A DNA stretch of 64,000 bases from Rhizobiaceae bacterium. GTDB lineage: Bacteria > Pseudomonadota > Alphaproteobacteria > Rhizobiales > Rhizobiaceae. The stretch spans positions 18,538 to 82,537 of the forward strand of contig JANQKQ010000061.1 of the NCBI GenBank assembly GCA_028281105.1, in the 5' to 3' direction. Both the position numbers and the translations under genes were made by a program. Numbering within the stretch: the first letter of the stretch is position 1; the number at the start of each line of letters is the position of its first letter. Below, in pieces: positions 50,852-58,614 of the stretch. The notes beneath the pieces were generated by a model, which ran no database searches, was not told the origin of the DNA, and saw only the letters and a list, made by a program, of their open reading frames with translations.

Positions 50852-51379
50852 TCAGTTGGAATGGCCGGAATGGTCGGAATGGCCCGAGTGGCCGGATTTT
50901 CCTGCCTTGTCCGTGACAACGAAGTCCAACTCGACGGAGCCGGCCTGTTCGAACACCAGGGTCACCGCATGGGTATCGCCCTCGTTGAGCGGCTCGCCAA
51001 GCTGCATGAACATGATGTGCAGGCCGCCGGGCTTCAATTCGACGGTTCCGCCCGGCCCGATTTCGATGCCGCCGTCGACCTCGCGCATCTTCATCACGTC
51101 GCCGTCCATCGCCATCTCGTGCAACTCGACCTTGCCCGCGAAAGACGCCGACGCGCTGACCAGTCGATCGGCGGCGGCGCCGTGATTGACGATGGTCACA
51201 TAGCCGCCCGATACCGGCGCGGACGGCGGCGTGGCGCGCGCGCGCGCATCCATCAGCATCAGATCGCCGAACTTGACGCCGTCCGCCGACGCGTTCGCGG
51301 CGAGCACGAATATCAACGCCGATGCGGCGAGCGCGCATTTGATCAGTGCGGTTGTGGCCAAAGCGAACGAGTTTCTCAT
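50852..51379 (-). CDS. Periplasmic copper chaperone, PCu(A)C family
   Basis: A 175-residue exported protein. The signal peptide is ATTALIKCALAASALIFVLAANASA, cleaved near residue 32. The copper site motif H-x-M plus later methionine and H-x-M is visible as ELHEMAMDGDVMKMREVDGG and LKPGGLHIMFMQLGEPL. It delivers Cu(I) to the CuA site of cytochrome oxidase. An unusual C-terminal tail of glycine, histidine and serine (GKSGHSGHSDHSGHSN) adds four more histidines and could bind further metal. It is convergent with bhcR. Confidence 0.88.
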   Translation of the reverse strand: MRNSFALATTALIKCALAASALIFVLAANASADGVKFGDLMLMDARARATPPSAPVSGGYVTIVNHGAAADRLVSASASFAGKVELHEMAMDGDVMKMREVDGGIEIGPGGTVELKPGGLHIMFMQLGEPLNEGDTHAVTLVFEQAGSVELDFVVTDKAGKSGHSGHSDHSGHSN

Positions 51380-51587
51380 CGATCTTTGCCTTCTTGTATT
51401 GGCAGTGCGGGTGAACCTGAGAATGAATCGCACAAGAGCGCGTCACATAGAAGCGTGATCGCCGCCGTCCGGGCGCGAACAATCGTCACAGTCGCCGCAA
51501 TCGAGATTTGGGGTTTGCGCCCTGCGGCGATTGATTTTACTTATCGCGGCGATTGATAATCCGCGCCCGCGCGAATATGGCCGACCG

Positions 51588-52223
51588 ATGACCGCTTTTC
51601 CCGCCGCCCTCGTACAGGGCTACCACAAATTCAAGGAAAGCCGCTTCGCCGATGAGCGCGAGCGCTATCGCCGGCTGGCCGAACAGGGTCAAACGCCGCA
51701 GACCATGGTCATCGCGTGCTGCGATTCACGCGCCGCGCCCGAGACCATCTTCAATGCCCTGCCCGGCGAGATCTTCGTCGTGCGCAACGTCGCCAACCTG
51801 GTGCCTCCGTTCGAGCCGGACGATAAATGCGACGCGACGTCGGCCGCGCTGGAATTCGCCGTCCTGAGCCTGAAGGTGCGCCATGTCGTGGTGCTCGGCC
51901 ACGGCCGCTGCGGCGGCATCCGCGCCGCGCTCGATCCCGACGCCGAGCCGCTGTCGCCAGGCAACTTCATCGGCAGGTGGATGGAGCTGCTGGCGCCGGT
52001 CGCGCGCGCGCTCGCCGGCAACGATGCGATGAGCAGCGCCGAACGCCAGACCGCGCTGGAGCGCCTGTCCATCCGCAACTCGATCGCCAATCTGCGCACC
52101 TTTCCCGGCATCGCGGAACTGGAAGCGAACAAGAAGCTGAGCCTGCACGGCGCCTGGTTCGACATCGCCAGCGGCGAACTATGGGCGATGGAACCGGCGA
52201 CCGGCGAGTTCCAGCCGCTATAG
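51588..52223 (+). CDS. Beta-class carbonic anhydrase
   Basis: A 211-residue zinc enzyme that interconverts CO2 and bicarbonate. The zinc and dyad residues are Cys44-x-Asp46-x-Arg48 in IACCDSRAAPE, then His105 and Cys108 in VLGHGRCGGIRA. VVRNVANLVPPFE and the C-terminal LHGAWFDIASGELWAMEP are typical of bacterial beta enzymes. ATG 51588 (MTAFPAALVQGYHKFKESRF) gives the conserved N-terminus. It is monocistronic or leads into the ABC operon through a leader with two hairpins. Confidence 0.92.
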   Translation: MTAFPAALVQGYHKFKESRFADERERYRRLAEQGQTPQTMVIACCDSRAAPETIFNALPGEIFVVRNVANLVPPFEPDDKCDATSAALEFAVLSLKVRHVVVLGHGRCGGIRAALDPDAEPLSPGNFIGRWMELLAPVARALAGNDAMSSAERQTALERLSIRNSIANLRTFPGIAELEANKKLSLHGAWFDIASGELWAMEPATGEFQPL

Positions 52224-52261
52224 GCGGGCGCCCGACGCGGTCACGAATTTCCTTGCAATTG

Positions 52262-52307
52262 TCCCGCCGCGCGGGAATGCTTGGCCCGCCGGAGGGGAAC
52301 CGGCGGG
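52262..52307 (+). other. Tandem hairpins between carbonic anhydrase and ABC operon
   Basis: TCCCGC-CGC-GCGGGA (52262-52276) is followed by CCCGCCGG-AGGGGAA-CCGGCGGG (52285-52307), the second with a perfect eight-base GC stem and a purine loop. They sit in the 95-base gap and end 11 bases before the ATPase start. Either a terminator for the carbonic anhydrase gene without T-run or a leader structure of the importer operon. Confidence 0.55.
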
Positions 52308-52318
52308 GTGCCTTTGGA

Positions 52319-53143
52319 ATGAGTAAAACCACAACGAAGAAACCGGATGCGCGCCATGCCAATGGCGCCGACGGCGCCGCCCCGGTCATCTCGTTGCGCA
52401 ACATCCACAAGGCCTACGGCAATCTGGAGGTGATCAAGGGCGTCGACGTGACCGCGCACCGCGGCGACGTCATCGCGCTCATCGGCTCGTCGGGCTCGGG
52501 CAAGAGCACGCTTCTGCGCTGCGCCAACCTGCTCGAAATCCCGCAACAGGGCGACATCGTCTTCAACGACGAACCGGTCGCCTGGACCGGTTCCGGCCAT
52601 ACGCGCAAACCCGCCGACATGGCGCAGGTGCGCCGCATCCGCACCAATCTTTCCATGGTGTTCCAGCAGTTCAACCTGTGGGCGCACCTGACCGTGCTGC
52701 AAAACGTCATCGAGGCCCCGCTTACCGTGCTCGGTCGCGATCGTGGCGAGATGGAGGAGATCGGCCACGAACTGCTGACCAAGGTCGGCATCGGCGACAA
52801 AGCCGACGACTATCCCTCCCAGCTTTCCGGCGGCCAGCAGCAGCGCGCCGCGATCGCCCGCGCGCTCGCCATGGAGCCCGACGCCATGCTGTTCGACGAG
52901 CCGACCAGCGCGCTGGACCCGGAACTAGAGGCGGAGGTGGTCCGCGTCATCAAAGCCCTTGCGAAGGAGGGCCGGACCATGATTATCGTAACCCACGACA
53001 TGAAGCTGGCCCGCGACGTGGCCGGCCATCTGATCTTTCTGCATCAGGGGCTGATCGAGGAACAGGGACAGCCGAATGAAGTTTTTGACAATCCCAAGTC
53101 AAAGCGGCTGCAGCAATTCCTGAGCGCGACTGCGGCCGAATAA
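52319..53143 (+). CDS. Polar amino-acid ABC transporter ATP-binding protein
   Basis: A 274-residue HisP/GlnQ-type ATPase. Walker A is IGSSGSGKSTLLRCANLLE, the histidine-transport insert MVFQQFNLWAHLTVLQNVIEAPL is typical of the class, the signature is LSGGQQQRAAIARALAMEP, Walker B is AMLFDEPTSALDPELE and the switch region is MIIVTHDMKLARDVAGHLIFLHQG. A 35-residue N-terminal extension (SKTTTKKPDARHANGADGAA) precedes the core and is probably disordered. It is unusual for the ATPase gene to lead the operon before the binding protein. ATG 52319 is the only reasonable start. Confidence 0.9.
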   Translation: MSKTTTKKPDARHANGADGAAPVISLRNIHKAYGNLEVIKGVDVTAHRGDVIALIGSSGSGKSTLLRCANLLEIPQQGDIVFNDEPVAWTGSGHTRKPADMAQVRRIRTNLSMVFQQFNLWAHLTVLQNVIEAPLTVLGRDRGEMEEIGHELLTKVGIGDKADDYPSQLSGGQQQRAAIARALAMEPDAMLFDEPTSALDPELEAEVVRVIKALAKEGRTMIIVTHDMKLARDVAGHLIFLHQGLIEEQGQPNEVFDNPKSKRLQQFLSATAAE

Positions 53144-53186
53144 TTTCAAATACCAAAGCGTTCAGTACCTAAGGGAGACAGTTGTC

Positions 53187-53918
53187 ATGAAATCACTGAT
53201 CATCGGCACATTGGCCGCCGCGCTTATCGCCGGCACCGCTTATGCCGGCAGCCACAAAGTGCGCATGGGCACCGAGGGCGCCTACCCGCCGTACAACTTC
53301 GTCAACGACCAGGGCGAGATCGACGGCTTCGAGCGCGAGGTCGGCGACAAGTTGTGCGAAATCGCCCAGCTCGAATGCACCTGGGTCAAGAACGACTGGG
53401 ATTCGATCATCCCCAACCTGGTCTCCGGCAACTACGACACCATCATCGCCGGCATGTCGATTACCGAAGAACGCGACCAGGTGATCGACTTCACCCAGGA
53501 ATACTTCCCGCCCGATCCCAGCTCCTACGTGGCTGCGGCCGGCGCATCGGAAGACGCCGTCAAGGGCGTCGTCGCGGCGCAGAAGGCGACCATTCAGGCC
53601 GGCTACGTGGCCAGCTCCGGCGCCACCCTGGTGGAGTTCGCCACCCCTGACGAGACCATCGCGGCGGTGCGCTCGGGCGAAGCCGACGCGGTGCTCGCCG
53701 ACCACGCCTTCCTCGCGCCGATCGTCAACGAGAGCGGCGGCGAACTCGTGTTCATCGGTGACAAGGTCGCCATCGGCGGCGGCGTCGGCATCGGCGTGCG
53801 CGAAAGCGACGGCGAGCTCAAGGCCAAGCTCGATGCCGCGATCGCCCAGATGAAGGCGGACGGTTCGCTCAACGAGCTGATCGCCAAGTGGTTCGACGGG
53901 CGCGAAGCCGGCTATTGA
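53187..53918 (+). CDS. Amino-acid ABC transporter periplasmic binding protein
   Basis: A 243-residue family 3 solute-binding protein. The signal is MKSLIIGTLAAALIAGTAYAG. The mature part KVRMGTEGAYPPYNFVNDQGEIDGFEREVGDKLCEIAQLECTWVKND is the family signature, with the conserved aspartate of IDGFE. Later come IPNLVSGNYDTIIAGMSITEERDQVIDFTQEYF and AAVRSGEADAVLADHAFL for carboxylate and amino binding. Its ligand could be a basic amino acid or, given the neighbouring dipeptide epimerase, a small peptide-derived amino acid. AAGGGAGA lies at normal distance before the ATG. Repeat elements fill the gap that follows. Confidence 0.9.
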   Translation: MKSLIIGTLAAALIAGTAYAGSHKVRMGTEGAYPPYNFVNDQGEIDGFEREVGDKLCEIAQLECTWVKNDWDSIIPNLVSGNYDTIIAGMSITEERDQVIDFTQEYFPPDPSSYVAAAGASEDAVKGVVAAQKATIQAGYVASSGATLVEFATPDETIAAVRSGEADAVLADHAFLAPIVNESGGELVFIGDKVAIGGGVGIGVRESDGELKAKLDAAIAQMKADGSLNELIAKWFDGREAGY

Positions 53919-53976
53919 TCGGGTGACAATGAATGGAGGCGGGGCGCCTTGTCTGCGCCCCGCCACCCTCTCCGGC

Positions 53977-54071
53977 GTCATCCTCGCCCTTGTGGCGAGG
54001 ATCTAATGCGATTGGCGACGCCAATCGGCGTGGATGGTGGGTTAGATCCTTGGGACAAGCCCAAGGATGAC
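53977..54071. repeat. Dispersed palindromic repeat, copy 2
   Basis: A 95-base inverted repeat in the same orientation as copy 1. The left hairpin is ATCCTCGCC-CTTGT-GGCGAGGAT, the right is ATCCTTGGG-ACAAG-CCCAAGGAT, each bounded by GTC or GAC. The arms extend outwards as CCGGCGTC and GACGCCGG. The 355-base gap 53919-54274 between binding protein and permease carries this element and one of a second repeat family; no gene is seen there. Confidence 0.85.
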
Positions 54072-54180
54072 GCCGGGAGACAGGTGGCGCGACCAAGTCC
54101 CCCTTCCCCCTTGTGGGCAGGGGCTAGGGTTGCCGTCACGGCCCGCTGCGAAGATGCGGGCACGGCGGTTGCCACAACCA

Positions 54181-54229
54181 ACCCTCTCCCCTGAGTGAGA
54201 GGGTGGCCCGAAGGGCCGGATGAGGGTGG
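54181..54229. repeat. Second repeat family (CTCTCCC / CCCGAAGGG), copy 1
   Basis: ACCCTCTC pairs with GAGAGGGT around eight bases, followed at once by GGCCC-GAA-GGGCC and then GGATGAGGG. A related copy is at 63783-63830. Lies within the same importer operon gap as the other repeat, 45 bases before the permease start. Confidence 0.7.
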
Positions 54230-54274
54230 AGCCGTGCCCTGTGCATAGGCGACACTGAAAACAGGGAAACCGGC

Positions 54275-55153
54275 TTGGAATTCTGCGCAGAACCTTCCAC
54301 TCTGACCGGACCCGCCTGGTGGGCGTGCTACCTGACCACGCCGACCCATTTTTCGTTCTATTTGAGCTTCGGCACCGTCCTGGCGCTGATCTTGCTGGCG
54401 GTGCCGGTCATCCTGGCCCTGGGGTTCGCCGGCGCATTCGCGCGACGTTCGGCCTTCCTGCCGCTCAAGCTGGTCGGCCAGGCTTACACCTCGATGGTGC
54501 GCGGCGTGCCTGACATCGTCTTCTTCATGTTCGTGCCGATCGCGCTCGACCAGGCCTTCGAGGCAATCCGCCACGTCGCGATCTGTCCCGACACCGGCCA
54601 GCCGATCTATCAGGGCAACGACTTCGTCGTGTGCGACGCGGCCAAGCTGCCCCTGGGCGACGCGGCCCAATGGGTGCACCAGGGCTACGGTTTCCTGCTG
54701 GCGCTGATCGCGTTCGCCATCGTGTTCGGCGCGTTCGCCGCCAATACCATAGACGGCGCGCTGACCGCCGTGCCGAAGAACCAACTGGAGACCGCATCTG
54801 CCTACGGCATGACCCCGCGCCAGGTGCTGTGGCGGGTGCATCTGCCCCAGATGTGGCGCTACGCCCTGCCCGGCCTGTCCAACCTGTGGATGATCCTGGT
54901 CAAGGCGACCCCGCTGCTGTTCCTCCTCGGCGTCGAGGACATCGTCTACTGGGCCGGCGCGCTGGGGGCGTCGAAAACATCTTTCTATGACTTTCCCCAC
55001 CCCGACTGGCGCATCTGGTATTTCGGCTTCCTGCTGATCTTCTATCTGGGGCTGACCTGGGTCAGCGAGAAGGTGTTCGCCCGCCTTAATCTCTACTTTG
55101 CCAAGGGCCAGGCTTCCCATGGCTCCCGGCGCGAGCCGGTGATGGCCCAATGA
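54275..55153 (+). CDS. Amino-acid ABC transporter permease, HisQ type
   Basis: A 292-residue permease, longer than the usual 220-240. FGTVLALILLAVPVILALGFAGAF, MVRGVPDIVFFMFVPIALDQA, the EAA-type loop ETASAYGMTPRQVLWRVHLPQMWRYALPGLSN and IWYFGFLLIFYLGLTWVSEKVF are the family elements. The extra length is an insert of about 40 residues (VAICPDTGQPIYQGNDFVVCDAAKL) with two cysteines in the loop between segments, possibly a periplasmic disulfide. The TTG start has AGGGAAA upstream. The stop overlaps the next permease as ATGA. Confidence 0.87.
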   Translation: MEFCAEPSTLTGPAWWACYLTTPTHFSFYLSFGTVLALILLAVPVILALGFAGAFARRSAFLPLKLVGQAYTSMVRGVPDIVFFMFVPIALDQAFEAIRHVAICPDTGQPIYQGNDFVVCDAAKLPLGDAAQWVHQGYGFLLALIAFAIVFGAFAANTIDGALTAVPKNQLETASAYGMTPRQVLWRVHLPQMWRYALPGLSNLWMILVKATPLLFLLGVEDIVYWAGALGASKTSFYDFPHPDWRIWYFGFLLIFYLGLTWVSEKVFARLNLYFAKGQASHGSRREPVMAQ

Positions 55154-55989
55154 GCTGCGCCCAGACCATCGCCGACTACGCGCTGCGCTCGATCGGCATC
55201 GGCGAGCGCCTGCTGCCGAAATCCGACATCACCCTGTGCGAACAGGTGGTGCTGATCGGCTCGGGCATGATCTGGAACGTCTATTTCGGCGCGCTGGCGG
55301 TAATCGCAGGCTTCTTCTTCGCCACAGCGCTGGCGGTCGCCAAGGCCGGCCACAACCGGTGGCTGGCGACGCCGGCACAGTGGTTCATCTTCTTGTTCCG
55401 CGGCACGCCGTTGTTCATTCAGTTCTTCTTCGCCTATGAGGCGTTCGTGCTGCTGCCGAAACTGGGCGTCGACATCAACCTCGGCTTCGGCACGATTACC
55501 GCCGAGACCCGCTGGCTCACCAAGGCATGGGCCGGCGCTCTGTTCGTGTTGTTCCTGAACACGTCCGCCTACAGTGCCGAGATCTTCTACGGCGCGCTGC
55601 GCGCCGTTCCCCAGGGCGATGTGGAAGCCGCCGACGCCTACGGCATGGGCGGCTTCGCCCGCTTTCGTCGCATCATCTGGCCCACCCTGCTGCGGCTTGC
55701 CTGGCCGTCCTACACCAACGAGGCGATCTTCCTGTTCCACGCCACCACGCTGGTGTTCTTCTCTTCGTTCCCGGCCTGGCGGCAGAAGGGCGATGCGCTC
55801 TACTACGCCAACTATCTGGCGGAGAAGACGTTTAATCCGTTCATCTCCTATCCCATCGCCGCCGGCTATTTCATCTTGCTGACGCTGGTCATCATCTTCG
55901 CGTTCTCGCTGGTCAACCGACGGCTCAACCGCCATGTGGCGCCGGAAAAGCGGACCCGCCTGAAGTTCCGCCCGCAACTCATTCGGTAG
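55150..55989 (+). CDS. Amino-acid ABC transporter permease, HisM type
   Basis: A 279-residue permease partner. Segments include NVYFGALAVIAGFFFATALAVAKAG, FIFLFRGTPLFIQFFFAYEAFVLLPKLG with the RGTPL motif of the class, LFVLFLNTSAYSAEIFYGALRAVPQGDVEAADAYGMG as the coupling loop and AAGYFILLTLVIIFAFSLVNRRLNRH. The ATG overlaps the preceding stop by four bases. An insert of about 30 residues (LGVDINLGFGTITAETRWL) makes it longer than the usual family. It is followed after six bases by the epimerase gene in the same operon. Confidence 0.9.
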   Translation: MSCAQTIADYALRSIGIGERLLPKSDITLCEQVVLIGSGMIWNVYFGALAVIAGFFFATALAVAKAGHNRWLATPAQWFIFLFRGTPLFIQFFFAYEAFVLLPKLGVDINLGFGTITAETRWLTKAWAGALFVLFLNTSAYSAEIFYGALRAVPQGDVEAADAYGMGGFARFRRIIWPTLLRLAWPSYTNEAIFLFHATTLVFFSSFPAWRQKGDALYYANYLAEKTFNPFISYPIAAGYFILLTLVIIFAFSLVNRRLNRHVAPEKRTRLKFRPQLIR

Positions 55990-55995
55990 GCGCCC

Positions 55996-56973
55996 TTGCA
56001 ACTCGAAGTCCGCAGCGAGACCTGGCCGATCCGCGGCTCGTTCGACATCTCGCGCGGCTCGAAGACGCAGGCGCGCGTGGTCGTCGCCCGTCTGCGCGAC
56101 GGCGACGTGGCCGGCCGCGGCGAATGCGTGCCCTATGCCCGCTTTGATGAAACGGTCGACGCGGTGTGTCGGCAGATCCAGGCGCTGGCTTCCGATTTCG
56201 CGGCCGGTCTCGATCGCGCCGGCCTGCAAACCCGACTGCCCCCGGGCGCGGCGCGAAACGCGCTCGACTGCGCGCTGTGGGACCTGGAGGCCAAGCGAAC
56301 CGGAAAACGGGCCTGGCAACTCGCCGGCTCGGACCGATTGCTCCCCTCGATCAGCGCCTACACCCTGACGCTGGACAGCCCGGCCGGCATGCGCGCCAAC
56401 GCCGCCCGCCACGCCCACCTGCCGCTGCTGAAACTCAAGCTCGCCGGCCCGCACGATCTCGAACGCGTGAAGGCCGTGCGCGAAGGCGCGCCGGGCGCGC
56501 GGCTGATCGTCGACGCCAATGAGGGCTGGAGCGCGCACGATTATACCCGGCTGGCGCCGCAACTGGCTGAACTGGGCGTCGAGGCAATCGAGCAGCCCCT
56601 GCCGGCCGGCGATGACGCGGCGTTGGCAGATCTGGAGCGCCCGGTTCCGGTCTGCGCCGATGAATCCTGCCACGACCGTGCGTCCCTACCCGCGCTCGCC
56701 GGCAAGTACGACATGGTCAACATCAAGACCGACAAGGCCGGCGGCCTGACCGAGGCCCTGGCGCTCAAGCGCGAGGCGCAAGCACAAGGCTTCGAGATCA
56801 TGGTCGGCTGCATGCTCGCCACCTCCCTTGCCATGGCGCCGGCGCTGATCGTCGCCCAGGGCGCGGCGCTCGTCGACCTCGATGGCCCGCTGCTGCTGGA
56901 GCGCGACCGTGACTACGGACTTTCCTATGACCACGGCCTGATCGGGGAACCCAACGCGAGGCTGTGGGGGTAG
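55996..56973 (+). CDS. Dipeptide epimerase (enolase superfamily)
   Basis: A 325-residue member of the L-Ala-D/L-Glu epimerase group. The KxK motif is LLKLKLAG, metal ligands are in LIVDANEGWSAHD, IEQPLPAGDD and VCADESCHD, the opposing lysine is in VNIKTDKAGGLTEAL and the DxD motif is LVDLDGPLLL. These enzymes epimerise the second residue of dipeptides, classically in recycling of murein peptides. It is the last gene of an amino-acid ABC importer operon, which suggests that imported peptides or D-amino-acid compounds are processed. The TTG start has no strong ribosome site and is probably coupled to the upstream stop. Confidence 0.88.
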   Translation: MQLEVRSETWPIRGSFDISRGSKTQARVVVARLRDGDVAGRGECVPYARFDETVDAVCRQIQALASDFAAGLDRAGLQTRLPPGAARNALDCALWDLEAKRTGKRAWQLAGSDRLLPSISAYTLTLDSPAGMRANAARHAHLPLLKLKLAGPHDLERVKAVREGAPGARLIVDANEGWSAHDYTRLAPQLAELGVEAIEQPLPAGDDAALADLERPVPVCADESCHDRASLPALAGKYDMVNIKTDKAGGLTEALALKREAQAQGFEIMVGCMLATSLAMAPALIVAQGAALVDLDGPLLLERDRDYGLSYDHGLIGEPNARLWG

Positions 56974-57008
56974 CAACGGCCAAGGTGAACGGGTGGCGCA
57001 TTTACCCC

Positions 57009-57101
57009 GTCATCTTCGGGCTTGTCCCGAGGATCTAATGATCCATCAAAAGCCGCGGACTATCGGCGGGATTAGATCCTCGCCACAAGGGCGAGGATGA
57101 C
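57009..57101. repeat. Dispersed palindromic repeat, copy 3 (inverted)
   Basis: A 93-base copy in opposite orientation: the GGG-CTTGT-CCC end now lies left (ATCTTCGGG-CTTGT-CCCGAGGAT, one G-T wobble) and the GCC end right (ATCCTCGCC-ACAAG-GGCGAGGAT). It is bounded by GTC and GAC like the others, and occupies most of the gap between the epimerase and transaminase genes. Nothing else is visible in 56974-57207 except the transaminase leader. Confidence 0.85.
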
Positions 57102-57207
57102 GAAAGATGGAGGGTCGCCGTCGCGACACCAGCCAAGCACCTGGACGCGTTCACGGCCACCATGATAATCGACCATCTTCGACGGATTTCACAAAGGCGA
57201 ACATCCA

Positions 57208-58074
57208 ATGCCCCGCATCGTCTACGTCAACGGCGAGTATGTGAACGAGAAGGACGCCAAGGTCTCGGTGTTCGACCGCGGCTTCCTGTTCGCAGACGGT
57301 GTCTATGAGGTGACCACCGTCCTCGATGGCGAACTCATCGACAACGACGCGCACCTGGCCCGCCTGCGCCGGTCCTTGGGCGAGCTGGACATGGCCGAGC
57401 CGTGTCCGCCGGAAAAAATCACCGAAATCCAGCGCGCGCTGGTGCAAAAAAACAGCTTGAGCGAGGGGCTGGTCTATCTCCAGGTCACCCGCGGCGCGGC
57501 CGACCGAGATTTCGCCTATCCCAAGGACGCCGAGCCCACCCTGGTGTTGTTCACCCAGGAGAAATCGATTGCCGATAATCCAACCGCCAAGACCGGTATT
57601 GCGGTCATCACCACGCCGGACATCCGCTGGGCGCGCAGGGACATCAAGACGGTCGGTCTGCTGGCCCCGTCGATGGCCAAGATGGAGGCGGTGAACGCAG
57701 GCGCGGACGATGCCTGGATGGTCGACGGCGACGGTTTCGTCACGGAAGGCTCATCCAACAACGCCTATATCATCACGCAGGACGGCGCGATCGTCACCCG
57801 CGCGCTTTCCAACGCCATCCTGCACGGCATCACCCGCAGGGCGGTGCTGGCGCTGGCGCAGGAAGCGGATATGAGGATCGAGGAGAGGAAGTTCACGGTT
57901 TCGGAGGCCGAGAACGCGGTCGAGGCGTTCATCACCTCAGCCTCTTCCTTCGTTATGCCGGTTGTCTCCATCGATGGTCGGCAGGTGGGCTCGGGCAAGC
58001 CCGGCCCGATGACCAATCGCCTGCGCCAACTGTATATCGACATGGCTCGAAAGTCGGCCCGCCCCGCCGCATAA
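57208..58074 (+). CDS. dat: D-amino-acid transaminase
   Basis: A 288-residue fold-type IV PLP enzyme. The N-terminal YVNGEYVNEKDAKVSVFDRGFLFADGVYEV is characteristic; the PLP lysine lies in RDIKTVGLLAPSMAKMEA; WMVDGDGFVTEGSSNNAYII and SNAILHGITRRAVLALA bind cofactor phosphate. It interconverts D-alanine and D-glutamate with their keto acids, feeding peptidoglycan synthesis or degrading D-amino acids. The neighbouring dipeptide epimerase and importer point to recovery of cell-wall-derived D-amino acids. Branched-chain aminotransferase is less likely because of size and the FDRGF-LFADG motif. Confidence 0.9.
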   Translation: MPRIVYVNGEYVNEKDAKVSVFDRGFLFADGVYEVTTVLDGELIDNDAHLARLRRSLGELDMAEPCPPEKITEIQRALVQKNSLSEGLVYLQVTRGAADRDFAYPKDAEPTLVLFTQEKSIADNPTAKTGIAVITTPDIRWARRDIKTVGLLAPSMAKMEAVNAGADDAWMVDGDGFVTEGSSNNAYIITQDGAIVTRALSNAILHGITRRAVLALAQEADMRIEERKFTVSEAENAVEAFITSASSFVMPVVSIDGRQVGSGKPGPMTNRLRQLYIDMARKSARPAA

Positions 58075-58293
58075 ACCTTCGCGCGGGCGACCGGTCGACG
58101 GCGCCGACATTTGGGTGGACAATTCAAACCGGTGCCGATAAACAGCCAACGACTTTACAGGATTTCGCGCCTGCAATATGCATGTGCGGTTCTGGATTTG
58201 AGACAGTATTTTCGCGACGCTGGGGGTCGCCGGCCGGTCGATGGACCTTGCCGATGTTCAGCAGTCCGATATCCCGTCAGTGAGGAATGACCC

Positions 58294-58572
58294 GTGTCTA
58301 GCACTTTCGACAAGGTTGCCGACATCATTTCGGAAACCAGTGAAATTCCGCGCGAGGAGATCACTCCAGACAGCCACACGATCGACGATCTGGGCATCGA
58401 CAGCCTCGATTTCCTCGACATCGTATTCGCCGTCGACAAGGAGTTCGGCATCAAGATTCCGCTTGAGGCCTGGACCCAGGAAGTCAATGACGGCAAGGCG
58501 TCCACGGAGGAGTACTTCGTGATGAAGAATCTGTGCGCCAAGATCGACGATCTGGTTTCCGCCAAGGCCTGA
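58294..58572 (+). CDS. acpXL: Acyl carrier protein for very-long-chain lipid A fatty acid
   Basis: A 92-residue acyl carrier protein. The phosphopantetheine serine is residue 37 in [28 protein letters not shown], and the C-terminal [21 protein letters not shown] identifies the AcpXL type, longer than the house-keeping AcpP of about 78 residues. It carries the growing 28-carbon chain that is attached to lipid A in Hyphomicrobiales. The GTG start has TGAGGAA before it. It leads a six-gene operon ending in the acyltransferase lpxXL. Confidence 0.95.
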   Translation: MSSTFDKVADIISETSEIPREEITPDSHTIDDLGIDSLDFLDIVFAVDKEFGIKIPLEAWTQEVNDGKASTEEYFVMKNLCAKIDDLVSAKA

Positions 58573-58614
58573 TTTTCCGCTCCTCGCACCGGGCGCCGGA
58601 CCCGCAATCAACCC

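Noticed and set aside
43923..57101. CRISPR array for the three related repeats
   Set aside because: Copies are 3-10 kb apart, palindromic and in both orientations, with no regular spacers and no cas genes.
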